Source: Jackrogersella multiformis (taxonomy: Eukaryota; Ascomycota; Sordariomycetes; Xylariales; Hypoxylaceae). From it: a stretch of 64,000 nucleotides of DNA. The DNA lies in NCBI GenBank assembly GCA_902806575.1, contig CADCXD010000005.1, positions 2,604,001 through 2,668,000 on the forward strand, given 5' to 3'. The notes beneath the pieces are model-generated. The model was not told the origin of the DNA. It did no database searches and worked only from the letters and a program-made list of their open reading frames with translations. Both the position numbers and the translations under genes were made by a program. This document shows, piece after piece, positions 1 through 10,340 of this stretch; the stretch's first letter is position 1, and each line of letters starts with the position of its first letter.

Positions 1-3000
1 GGCATTGGAATAACATTCCGCCAGAGAAGAAATTCTCCTTGATGCTGCTTAGGGGGTTGATGTATATCTTCGCGTGGACACCGAGTCGTTTCGTATACTC
101 GACCACATCCTTTAAATGAGCCAGAGTCGGTTGCAATTTTTCGTACATCCGGCTTCCTTCGAAGATTCCTTTGAGTTTAGCGAACGCTTTCGCCGGGGTA
201 TCTAGTTCTTAATTAGTTGCCTGCTTGAGTTCTCGTCGAAAATGGAAGTCGAATGCGTACCTCGGAAATCAAACCGTTGAAGATCTTCAATACTCGTAGC
301 TGATATTCCGATCATGGGTGATCGAAGCTCCGCTCGAATCTTTTGGAAAGTATAGGAGTGGATGTTGAGCTTGCTCAGAGACTCGGCGGTCTGCTGTCTT
401 GCGCTTAGATCCACATTACAAAAGTCGAATATCAGCTGCAATAGATCCGAATGACCAAGATGAAAGCACATTGGTGACGTCGAAGGGAATGTGTCTATGA
501 TCTCGTCCAGAACTTTGATAACTTCGGCTTCTTTCAAAGCTAGATCTAAAGTATCTGTAGAGACAATGTCAAAATCAACCTCGCCGATCATGAGTGGTTG
601 GCCGCCGCTTCGTCTGTCGCGGTAAACGTTACCAAAAGTGAAAGACTTTCGAACCGTCGAGCAATTGGTCTGTTTCGCCAGTACTCTAGCGTTTCCGAGC
701 ATGAGGTCAAACGGCAACTGCAATACGGTGCCATTTTGATCCAGCAATTGGGCGATATCTTGATTTGGAGAGTAATGGGAAGATCGGGGATAGATTGAAC
801 TGCGAGGTGCCTCCACTGCACCGTGACGGCGGAAGACCGATATCAACTCTTCCTTTACTGCGCTTTGGTACAATAATTCCGTGGCATTGGGATTAGGCGC
901 TGTCAAATCCCAAGCGTAATCCTTTGTAGGCTCCACGGGTGTCGAGAATAGGGCCGAAACGACCTTTGGGTAGTAGGGCGAGGCGGAGCTCGTAAGACTT
1001 GCGAGTGCCCTACGTGTTGTTTCATTTTCCATTTGGATGGGTAGCTTTCCGCTTCGCAGTAACTCAATACTACTGGGACGTTCTTTTACGTCATGTGTGA
1101 TTAAAGAGAGCACAATATCCGATTTTACCTTTTCACCGGGTTGAAAATCATCGGGGAGGAGAGATGAATTTCCAAGTTTTCCTAACTTATCCGCTCTCTC
1201 CATGCCCATTATAGGATGATAGCACATCTCGAAGAATATGATCCCAAGCGAATACATCTTGAACGAAGTCAGCTAGGAACAATATACAATAGATTAATAT
1301 AGTAACTCACATCAACTTTCGATGTATATGATCCTGCGCCAGTCCTTCGGACTTCAGGAGCAACATAATAGGATGTCCCAATACTTCTCGTCAAATCGCT
1401 AGCATCTAAACTAGCAGCGATAGATTTGTCAGCAGCGAAGTGGCCAGTGGTAGCCAATCCAAAGTCGCCAATCTTAACATTATTCACCCCGTCAGGGCCG
1501 AGACCGATGAAGACGTTTTCCGGTTTAAGATCACGATGAACTATATTTAGTCCATGGATATGTACTAGGCCTTCCAAGATCTGGCGAAACAACCGCCAAA
1601 CCTCCTCGGCGTCTTTCCAAAGATTTCTTTGAATAAGATCTCGCAATGTCTCGTCCTCAGAGTTAGCAGCTTGTCTCATGAATACCAGTTTAAAGTCGGA
1701 TTATATTAACTTACCCTCTTATCGCAGTACTCCATAGATATATACATCACAGTTCTGTAATGTCTTTGATTACCCCTGGCTCTAGTAGGTGAAGGCATGT
1801 AATCGTTCACGACTGACTCAATTTCTGATTCCTCTTCATCCTCATCTTCATCCTCATTATAGTCATCCTCTTCTTCTTCTTCTTCAATATCAGATTCATC
1901 ATAGCCAAACTCGATATTGTGGTGACTCGAAGAAATAAAGTCCAATCCTCCAGTACTAGTGGCGAATTGAACATCGATGCCTCGAGAAGCGGTGCCTTTA
2001 GATTCGTTGGTAAGATCTTCAGTTGAAACGTCCTCTTCCGAGTCCGAGAAGTCGGGTATTTCCTCCAGCCAAGTGTTGAAATATCTCACGACTGCAGGGT
2101 GACTTAGCTGAGAAAGTAGCCTCACTTCTTTCAATATTTCGGTAAGACTTGCTTGAGAGCGCTGGGTTATCTTCTTGATCGCGTAAATTTGGCCATCGAG
2201 CTTCTTTCGAGCCTTGACAACTTCGCCAAAGCCACCCTTACCCAGTCGCGCCTCTTCGACAAAGTCTTCTTTATATCTAGAGGATGTGGGCCCGCGCGTA
2301 GAAGAGTCATGTCTCAGCCGCGTAGGAAACGCTTGCGTCAACGAGCTTAGAGACTGGGAAGGAGAGAAAACGGCAGGAGTTTCATCGACGATGACAGGTG
2401 CGTCTGTAGCTAGAAACTCACTGGAGCTTAACTCGAATGCTCTAGGGCGCTTCTTGGGGTCAAGTTTGAAAAACCTTGCCACCAATTCGTGCAATGGCCT
2501 GGACAAAGAGAGAGAGTCCATTAGAGTAGCTGGTGATTGATACCTCTGAAATACATCAAGACCAAATATCATTTGTAAGAAAACAACTCCCAGATCCCAG
2601 ACATCGGTTTTGGGGGTAAATTGTGGTCGTGAACTGGCAGCGATCTCTGGTGGCAACCAGTAGGTAGACCTTGCAGAGTTTGCAGATGAGTTTTTCTGAG
2701 ATCTACGGCAGATATTATGCATCTCTCTCTGATATGTCACATCTGAAAGCTTCGGAATGACATCACCAGTTGATTCTCTGAAAAGAAGCACGTTTCCTGG
2801 ATGAATGTCTTGGTGGGTAATGCCATGACTATGCAAATGACCCAAGGCGTTGAGAAGATCTGTGGTCCATGAACGAACCTTTCCAACGTCGAGCTGTCCT
2901 GCAAGATCAAGTAGTTCCTCAAGCGGACCCTTGTCTGCCAGTGGAGTTAAAATCCGGGCGGTCCAACTCATCGAAGCCGAATCGGTCTCTCCATGATCTC

Positions 3001-4051
3001 GATCAATACGAAAATTTAAAAGTTCAAGGATGTTGCGGTGCGATATCTTCTTAACGGACTCCAATTGTCCCTCCAGAGCTTGTAATTGTTTCTTGAACTG
3101 AGTATATTCTTCAGAAGTCGATCGCAATTCGAATTCCTTGAGAGCTAGGGCTGGTCCGCTTCTCTCCGCAGATATCTCCGGCCAGACGCAGTACGTGGTC
3201 GCTACTTGTCCCTTGCGAAATTCGCTTTTCCCTGTAACAACGTTGAACACAAACGCATTGCCGGTAGAGTCGATGACTTGGCATGTCTGGTCGAACTCGA
3301 CCCTTCTAGCTTCTGAGATACGGGAGTCATGAGTATGATTGCTCGAGGTCGTAAGCGTCTTATTCTTTTTCTTTGATTCCTTGACTCTTGTCCGTTGCCG
3401 GTCGACTTCTTTTTGTATCATATCTTGCATGACTCTTTCCTCTTCTTTCACTACATCTTGCCTCTTACGCTCCTCCTCCTCTCGCTGCTCTCGAGCCTGT
3501 TTAGCTAATTCGGCTTCATGAGCCGCTCTCTCCTCTTCCAACGAGGGCAGATCTAACCCTTGAGCCTTAGCTTGGGCAGCATCTTCAAGGATATCTTGGA
3601 GGCCTTGGGCTAGCTCGTGGATCATAGGTTCCGACTGTTCCAGCGCAACTAAAGCCTTGGGCTTCGTCTCAATAAACTTCTGTAGCTTGAATACTGTAGA
3701 CTCCTTTAGGTTTTCTTCATCCTTCAGACTGAGCAAAGGTGCGGACTTGGGGTACGTCGCTGTAAAGACAACACCAAGCGTAACAGCTACTTCTTCGTCC
3801 GACAAGGCTTTGACACGGATGTCAAAGGACGGTTCGGATTTTTTCCACGCAGAGTTGGCAGCTTTATGCTCAACGTAGTCATCGCCGTAGATGGCTTGGA
3901 GGACCATAATTTCTTCATTCTGGACATCAGTGTATTGTGTCTTGGGACCTACTTCCGGGCTAGCATGCGTCAGCCCGGGATAGCTTGAGTCATCGGTTTT
4001 GGTGTTGAGCTGCTTTGACCCTTTCCATGGCCCAGTTGGTTTCCAAGCCAT
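1..4051 (-). CDS. GCN2: eIF2-alpha kinase Gcn2 / CPC-3 (3' end outside window)
   Basis: This kinase senses uncharged tRNA and phosphorylates eIF2-alpha, which starts cross-pathway amino-acid control. Reading from 4051, the order is an N-terminal RWD domain (about residues 40-155, binds Gcn1), a charged Glu/Arg linker, a pseudokinase with HQD in place of HRD, then the active kinase. The active kinase shows GKGGFGEV, AIKK, HRDLKPEN and DFG and carries the acidic insert typical of Gcn2. A histidyl-tRNA-synthetase-like domain follows. Proposed exons are 1715-4051, 1311-1649, 261-1257 and 1-201, with introns of 65, 53 and 59 nt that keep phase. The sequence runs off the left edge inside the HisRS-like region, so a few hundred residues are missing compared with the usual ~1600. 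It is divergent from the Cut12 gene. The identification is firm; exact splice sites are inferred. Confidence 0.95.
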
Positions 4052-4786
4052 TTTGGTTTCTCTTCTCTCAGTGTATCGTTCGGGGAGGGAGAGTGAACGA
4101 AGATAGACTCATACAGCCGGAGCTGTATGTGATCGATCTACTGAGCTGTGGCCATCTTGCAGCAAATATAATATATGGAGGTATGTGGTATACAATTACA
4201 GATTATAGGTAGGTAAATCAAAGATGATTACCTAGGTACCTGGTTAGGTAGCGGTGAAAGGAGTCATTGAATGAGTGAGTGAAGTATGTAGTGTACATTA
4301 GAGAGGACTGCTATAGGGCTGTGATTCATTAATGGTGGGGTGCGATTCTAGGCCTAAGCGCCCCACATTACACACTCTGGTACCTGTACCGAGCAAGGTA
4401 GGTACCACTTGTATGTAAATTGTACACAGGTACCTACACTACGTAGTACACTACATTAGGTTAGTGTAGTGTAGGTAGTGGCGTATGACCCCACAATAGC
4501 TGCACGGTTACGGATCTGCATCGGTTATCGATAAGAAATTGATGGCGGCAGTCTTTTGATGTTGCCCTGGATTTCTTTACTTCCCTTTTCAAAGTAAACA
4601 TTCGTCCCACCATTTCATTCTTGAACAAACAACTTAACAACCGTCAATTCACCTCACCTTTACCCTTTTCCTACCCGATTCCCGATTTCTCCGCACATGC
4701 ACATATGTGTACACATACATATGTGCATGATCATTTTCACGACTAGTTGTTGACGTCAATAATTCAATTCCTTCACACCGAGCACA
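4052..4786. promoter_or_regulatory. Divergent promoter between GCN2 and cut12
   Basis: This 735-bp gap separates two divergent start codons. It holds one ACCTAGGT palindrome near 4228-4240, an 11-bp inverted repeat at 4432-4442/4466-4476, pyrimidine-rich tracts before the Cut12 start, and a perfect CRE-type TGACGTCA at 4751-4758. No gene is visible inside it. Confidence 0.6.
4751..4758. promoter_or_regulatory. CRE-like TGACGTCA palindrome
   Basis: A perfect TGACGTCA sits 28 bp before the Cut12 start codon, in the promoter or 5' leader. CREB/ATF-type bZIP factors bind this motif in fungi. An isolated 8-mer can occur by chance, so a role is only inferred. Confidence 0.35.
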
Positions 4787-7099
4787 ATGCTCGGGTGGGC
4801 TCTTAAGAAAGGGTTCCAAGGCGCGACTGGCAAGAACGACAAGAATGACGCGTCCGATGATATAGGTAAGACATTTCCTAATTATAGTCTCACTTGCATC
4901 TGTTAATTCTTCGTAGGAGACACCACCCAGTTCGAGGCCCCAGATACCCCGGCCCCAGTCTTCGCCGCCCGTGCCATCAAGAACGCCATATTTGGAGAGT
5001 CCAACGCGTCGGAAACCACCAAGTCTGCTAAGAATAACAAGACCAGCAAAACTACCAAGACCACCGAGCAGAAACATGTCAAGCCTACGAAGAATGAGAC
5101 CGAGAACGATGACCGTCTATCTAAAGCAAACCTTTTTCCTGCAAGCAATTACGCATCACCAAGCAAAAGCATCCTGCTAACACCGGGGACCGGAACTGCG
5201 CGTAGAAAGCGCGTGTCATTCAACCATGATGTTAAAGCTGGTAGTAGCTTAGACTCTAGTCCTTTGGCGTCGGCTAGGCAGAGAAGGATTTCGAATCTCC
5301 AGCACCCTTCCGAGAACTCACGCAGATCCAAGAAGTCAGTTGAGAAACTAGAGAAGCAGGCCCACTCCTCAAAGGCTGCTGACGAAAAATCTGACGACGA
5401 GTGGGAGGATGATTATGATCCCGATCATGATCATGACCATGACCATGACCATGACTCAACGGTAGATCTTAACGAGCCCCACTCAGAGTCAGGCAAGTAT
5501 TGGAAAGCGGAGTTCCACAGATACCGCGACGACGCAATCACGGATATTGAACGGATGGTGAAGTTCAAGGCACTAGCTAAATCCTATGCTAAGAAGAAGG
5601 ACGTTGAGGCTATTGAGCTCGCCCAGAGACTTAAGGAGGAGCAAGTAAGAGTAGCTGAGATGGAAGCCCAAGTTCGTGACATGAAGGCTCAGATTACAAA
5701 CAAGACCAGACGTGGCAGCGATAAAGAGGAAGCCGCTCTGATCAAAGATCTAAACAAGCAGAGCGAGCTCACAGCTCATTACCGAGAGCAAGTGAAGGAC
5801 CTTGCAGCTCTCCTAAAGAAGCCCAACTCTTCCAATTCTCGCCAGATTGATACTTCGCCAAAGACTAAGGAGACTCTTATCGAGGCCCACCGAGAACTTA
5901 GACTGGCGCGATCTGAGTTGAAGCATATGGACAGACTCAGAGAAGAAAATAAGAAACTCAAGGCCGATCTGAGTAAGGCAGAGGAACGAGTGCACGCGGC
6001 ACAGGAAAAGTTGCTTGTGGCAGAGGAGCAAACGCTCGTAGCAGAAGGAAGAGCCAAGCAGCAGGATACCAAGGAGAAAGTAGATTTCGTCCGGGTACTA
6101 AAGATGAAAGATCGTGATAACGAGAAGCTCAAGAAGGACTACGAGTCTCTGAAGAAAGATGCTAAACAACGAACAGCTGAAGCTATGCAAGTATTGCAAG
6201 AGAAGAACAACAAGATTGCCAAGTTAGAGGAGACCATCAAGGCACTTGAAGCATCGAGCCCATGGGGTAAACAAACTCGAGATTTAGTGTCGAACATCGA
6301 GTCTCTTGGCAAGCCCTCTAGATACGAGGGAGCCAAATCTGCACGCCGCCACAGACGTTCGGTTTCAGCTGACGACTTTACTCTCGACTCGACTATAATG
6401 CATCTGGCTGCAGAGCCGGACATCAACAGCAGCTTCGAAAGAAAGATCTCGAATTCTTTCTTGCCCCCAACTTGGTCGGATAGTTATAAGGAAATTAAGA
6501 GCCAGTTGAGGGAAGAGAAGAATGCGCAGTTGGCGGCTAACAAGCGAGAGATGGACTCGATCATGGCAGATGATACCCCTCCGCCTCGATCTGCCATAAA
6601 GACAAAGGCATCGTTGTTGCCCCAGGACTCCGGTAGAGTCATGCCTAGTGTCATCCAGGACCGACTAAACAGCGAAGATCGACAATTTCGTGATCGTGCT
6701 TTAGCCCGTCGTGCCTACAATGCGGATCCCAAGAATGCCGATGCCGGAAAAGAGCTACTCAAACAGAAGCTCGCCGAAGCACGCAACGAGATTCGCGCAA
6801 ACAAAGGTGCTGAGATGCATGGCGCCCTTCAGGAGCTAGCGCCACGTCTAGACAGAAATCGCAACCATGCGAGCCGTCCCCTATCCTCCAGTAGCGAGGC
6901 AGTTGGCTTCGATCTTGTGCAAGATAAGTTCGCACGAGTCGGTGGTCTCGAGCCCGAGCGCAGTGGCTCGATGAACACTTCTCGATCTACACTGTCCGCA
7001 GAACGCAAGGCTGCAGCCCAAGCTCGCCTAGAGCAGAAGAGGATGGAAAGACATAGGAGTGGTGGTCGTAGCCGCGATAAGGAAAACTTCAAGCCTTGA
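4787..7099 (+). CDS. cut12: Spindle pole body protein Cut12
   Basis: Cut12-family proteins sit at the spindle pole body and help commit cells to mitosis through PP1 and Polo kinase. Exon 1 is 4787-4865 and exon 2 is 4917-7099, with a 51-nt intron, giving 753 residues. The N-terminal MLGWALKKGFQGA start and the RVSF protein phosphatase 1 docking motif (residues 125-128) fit the family. Long coiled coils occupy roughly residues 220-480. A His-Asp repeat encoded at about 5428-5457 precedes them. The C-terminus carries a KEN box (residues 748-750), a possible APC/C degron. The family call rests on overall layout and motif memory, not on a search. Confidence 0.8.
5428..5457 (+). repeat. In-frame 6-bp coding repeat (His-Asp run)
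   Basis: A CATGAC-type hexamer repeats about five times inside the Cut12 reading frame and encodes alternating Asp and His. This kind of coding microsatellite is likely to vary in length between strains. Confidence 0.7.
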
Positions 7100-7500
7100 G
7101 GCTTTCATGGATGGGATGTATCATACGAACGGGCATAGTTGAGGACGGGATCGGCATCATGACATCAATGGCGTTGCATTGCATCGGAGTTCTCTATTAA
7201 TTTTTCGTCTTGTTTGTTTCTTTTTTTCCTATTCGATTGGCATCATTGGCATCGCTGGATTGCGTATCCATCTGGCGTTGGCGAGTCTATGACCTGAGTT
7301 GGGGTTAGGTGGTTGAAAGGGATTCCCACCAAACGATACCATGTGGAGATACTTGTCGAGATTCATTCCTTGTTGGAATTTTGTAAGACTAAAAACGTTG
7401 TTTTTAAACCGTCGCGGCCGACGCGAATTGCACTACTGAACATGTTTTTCTCGCTGACTGCCTAATTGACAATAACTTGATACTACCTTTTAATAATGAC
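7100..7500. other. Intergenic, Cut12 3' side to UreF start
   Basis: This is a 400-bp spacer between two genes on the same strand. It holds a T-rich tract near 7198-7230 and no recognisable gene or repeat. Confidence 0.5.
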
Positions 7501-8430
7501 ATGATGAATTCGATCACAGACGACGAGTTCCATAAGGCGCTCGAAAACGAGATAACGGACCTAGAACTCCGCCTCCAAAGAGCCAAAGATCGCCTAGCGG
7601 AATCGAAGACTGCGAATCCCAGCAGTCCACCTCATGACCTAGGCAGCCCCCCCTCGGCGCAATCCGCGCACCATTACCTCCTCCTGCTCTCGGACTCCGC
7701 GCTGCCGCTGGGGTCGTTCGCCTTCAGCTCCGGGCTGGAATCGTACCTGGCACACACGCGGCGGGGCCGGGCCGGATACCCTTCATCCTCGTCGTCCGCG
7801 GCTTCGTTCTCGTCCTTCCTCCCGCTGTCGCTGTCCTCGTACGCCAGCACCACCCTGCCGTTCGTGCTGGCCGCGCACCGCGACCCGGGCGCGGCGAGCG
7901 TGGCGCGCCTCGACGACGCGCTCGACGCCGCCGTCGTGTGCGCCGTCGGACGCCGCGCCTCCGTCGCCCAGGGCCGCGCCCTGCTGTCCATCTGGGAGAA
8001 GAGCCTCGCGGGGGGGCCCGCCGCCGCGCTGCTGGCGCCGTACGCGCGGATGCTGCGCGCGGGCGGGGGCGGCGGGCAAATAGGAGGGGATGGAGATGAT
8101 GATGGGGAGCAGCCGGCGTTGGTGTCGGCGCACCTGGCGCCGCTGTTCGGGGCCGTGGCAAGGCTGTGCGGGCTGACGCTGCGGCAGGCGAGCTACGTGT
8201 TCATGCTGAGCCACGTGAAGGCGCTGGTGTCGGCCGCGGTCCGGGCCGGCCTGTTCGGCCCCTACCAGGCCCAGCGCATCCTGGCCGGCGCCGACGTCCA
8301 GGCCTACCTCCAGGCGGCGATCGAGCGCCACTGGCACACGCCGGTCGAGGAGGCGGGGCAGAGCGTGCCGGTTATGGACTTGTGGGTTGGCAGGCATGAG
8401 TTGCTGTATTCTAGGATCTTCAATAGTTGA
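7501..8430 (+). CDS. ureF: Urease accessory protein UreF
   Basis: UreF works with UreD and UreG to load nickel into apo-urease. The first ATG of the frame is at 7501, giving 309 residues. The UreF signature starts near residue 62 with the stretch LLSDSALPLGSFAFSSGLE. The protein ends with WVGRHELLYSRIFNS, a typical UreF tail. Residues 1-40 form a predicted amphipathic coiled coil (ITDDEFHKALENEITDLELR and following), an unusual leader for this family. The body of the gene (about 7640-8400) is strikingly GC-rich compared with the flanks. It is uninterrupted and convergent with Cwc2. A fungal UreF is expected to be cytosolic. Confidence 0.9.
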   Translation: MMNSITDDEFHKALENEITDLELRLQRAKDRLAESKTANPSSPPHDLGSPPSAQSAHHYLLLLSDSALPLGSFAFSSGLESYLAHTRRGRAGYPSSSSSAASFSSFLPLSLSSYASTTLPFVLAAHRDPGAASVARLDDALDAAVVCAVGRRASVAQGRALLSIWEKSLAGGPAAALLAPYARMLRAGGGGGQIGGDGDDDGEQPALVSAHLAPLFGAVARLCGLTLRQASYVFMLSHVKALVSAAVRAGLFGPYQAQRILAGADVQAYLQAAIERHWHTPVEEAGQSVPVMDLWVGRHELLYSRIFNS

Positions 8431-8657
8431 AGTCTGACTACGTTAGGTTGAGGATGAGTTGGGATGGGGATGGGATGGGATGCACTGGTCGTGAGTGCAG
8501 CGCAGTGAGTGAGTGAGGGTGAAGGCGATGTCAGTCAATTTGGTGCGCTGAGCAATGGTATCTATGGGGTTTGTTATGGGTAGTGTTTGTATATACAATT
8601 ATCTCATCCCCGTCATTAAGAGATGGAATATTCTATCGGTGCATGATGTCCCAAGCC

Positions 8658-9782
8658 CTATTCATCATCTTCGCTATCACTACCGTACGCCACTAACGGC
8701 CCGGACGATGCCACTGCTTTGGCTCTAGGCGCCGTTGAGACCTTCGCGGTCCTCAGCGATGCTAACGTGCTGCTCGAAAAGATACCTCCGTCCTGTTCCG
8801 CACTCTGTTGCGGTGCTTCAATCATCAGCCTTTGTTCGTGTTCCAACTCGTGGCCTTGCCTCCCCGCCGGATTGACCGCCTGCGCACCGCGGGCAAAATA
8901 GATGTCATCTGGTGCCTCGTATCCCTCCAAGCCGAAGCTGCTCTCGATCTTCCGCCTCTTCCTCGCCTCGGGATCGCGACCTTCGATCTCCGCTATGAAC
9001 TCCTCCGGCAGTGCTCTTCTGATGGCCTCGGCAGCCTGCTCCTCGATACGGCGCGCCTCCCTCGCCTGGGCCATCGGGTTCGGGTCTGCCGTCGCCCACC
9101 GCACGTTCAGGATCTCCTCGTGGTCGAGGGACTGGTGTGCCATGGCCTCCTTGGCGAACTGGGCGTTGGCCTCGTTGGAGTAGGTTATGAAAGCCACGCC
9201 GCGGGTGTTCAGCACGCGTATGCGCTCAACCTGGCCCCACTCGGCGAAGTGGCGCGCGACGACCTCCTCGATGTCGTCGGTGACGTGTATCCTGCCGACG
9301 TAGACGGTCCGGTTCTGGCGCAGGAAGCTGCCGACGCCGCCCATGTCGTCACGGTAGTCGGAGTGCTTGTCGCGGCCGAAGCAATCGACGTTGGGGTTGA
9401 ACAGGTCGTGGATGCCGGGCAGGCGGTGCAGGTACTCGCAGTCCTGGCCCTTGGGGCAGATGCCGCGCGCGAAGAAGAGGCAGAAGTAGGAGCCGGGCAC
9501 CTTGTCGGCGCGCGTGTACCCGCTGTCCTTGGCGATGTTGCAGCGGCCCTTAGCGTGCGTCTTGGACAAGTACTTGTCTTCGCGGTCGCCGCCGGACCAC
9601 TTGTTGTACCATATGTTGAAGATGGTACCGGTCTGGGGTGGCGGCTCGGAGGTTATGAAGGACGAGTCGACTTGAGGGCGCGCTGGACGTTTCTTTCGGA
9701 TGATCTTTTTGACCTTCTTGGGTACCGGGGCGGCCACCTCTGTGGATGACTGCACTTGGTCGAGTTCTCTTTCCTCGGACAT
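8658..9782 (-). CDS. cwc2: Pre-mRNA-splicing factor Cwc2
   Basis: Cwc2 (RBM22-like) belongs to the Prp19/NTC complex and contacts U6 snRNA and the intron in the catalytic spliceosome. The 374-residue intronless frame shows the Torus region with Cys81 and a CCCH zinc finger (Cys101-x7-Cys109-x5-Cys115-x3-His119). An RRM follows at about residues 158-235, with RNP2 VYVGRI and RNP1 RGVAFITY. The basic N-terminus (KKVKKIIRKKRP) is nuclear-signal-like, and the C-terminal 130 residues are low complexity. It converges with ureF, with 227 bp between the two stop codons. Confidence 0.95.
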   Translation of the reverse strand: MSEERELDQVQSSTEVAAPVPKKVKKIIRKKRPARPQVDSSFITSEPPPQTGTIFNIWYNKWSGGDREDKYLSKTHAKGRCNIAKDSGYTRADKVPGSYFCLFFARGICPKGQDCEYLHRLPGIHDLFNPNVDCFGRDKHSDYRDDMGGVGSFLRQNRTVYVGRIHVTDDIEEVVARHFAEWGQVERIRVLNTRGVAFITYSNEANAQFAKEAMAHQSLDHEEILNVRWATADPNPMAQAREARRIEEQAAEAIRRALPEEFIAEIEGRDPEARKRRKIESSFGLEGYEAPDDIYFARGAQAVNPAGRQGHELEHEQRLMIEAPQQSAEQDGGIFSSSTLASLRTAKVSTAPRAKAVASSGPLVAYGSDSEDDE

Positions 9783-10340
9783 GATGAGCGGTGTGGTTCG
9801 TCGAGAAATTGATAAACCGTAATCAGGCTGAAGATGTTGTATGTTTGATGATGCGAGGCTAAAAAATGTATTGAAATGTTTTTAGGAAGATTGATTTATT
9901 GGTTAATAGCATTTCTGATAATTAGATAATGAATTCTAAATTTATGCAAAGGATGACATTTATGTACCAAAAGGATCTAGGTTATTTCCCCAGATTATTT
10001 CCAGCGCTAGCCTTGTTAGCTCAGCTCTTGGCACCTGCATTACTGCATGTACCCCGCTAAACAGGGAGTGGACCTCGGTTTGAGGACGGAGAGGACGGAG
10101 AGACCCAGTCGATGTTCCTTTTCATCATGCCATTGCCTCGGACCCTTTATTAATAGCTGTTACTTCCCTACACTAGTGTAGGTACACCAGGTTACTTCTA
10201 TAAACTTCCTGGAACTCAATTGTTTATTGTTTTCATCTTTTTACATACCTTAGGTACTTAGCCTAGGATACGATATACCCATCTCAATTTCAGAGCCTGT
10301 TATAATTCATTAATTTAAGCCAAATTGAATTGTCCCCAAC
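9783..10340. other. Intergenic between Cwc2 and acyl-CoA dehydrogenase
   Basis: This is a 558-bp divergent promoter region. It is AT-rich close to Cwc2 and contains CCTAGG-type fragments near 10260. No gene is seen. Confidence 0.5.

Noticed and set aside
7724..8397. Long antisense frames across ureF (up to 204 residues)
   Set aside because: They arise from the extreme GC content of ureF and have Arg/Ala-rich random composition; the plus-strand UreF is clear.
8808..9749. 313-residue antisense frame over cwc2
   Set aside because: It is a shadow of the GC-rich Cwc2 coding strand with no recognisable domain.
10016..10095. tRNA-like A-box (TAGCTCAGCTCTTGG)
   Set aside because: No matching B-box or acceptor stem follows, and it does not fold as a cloverleaf.
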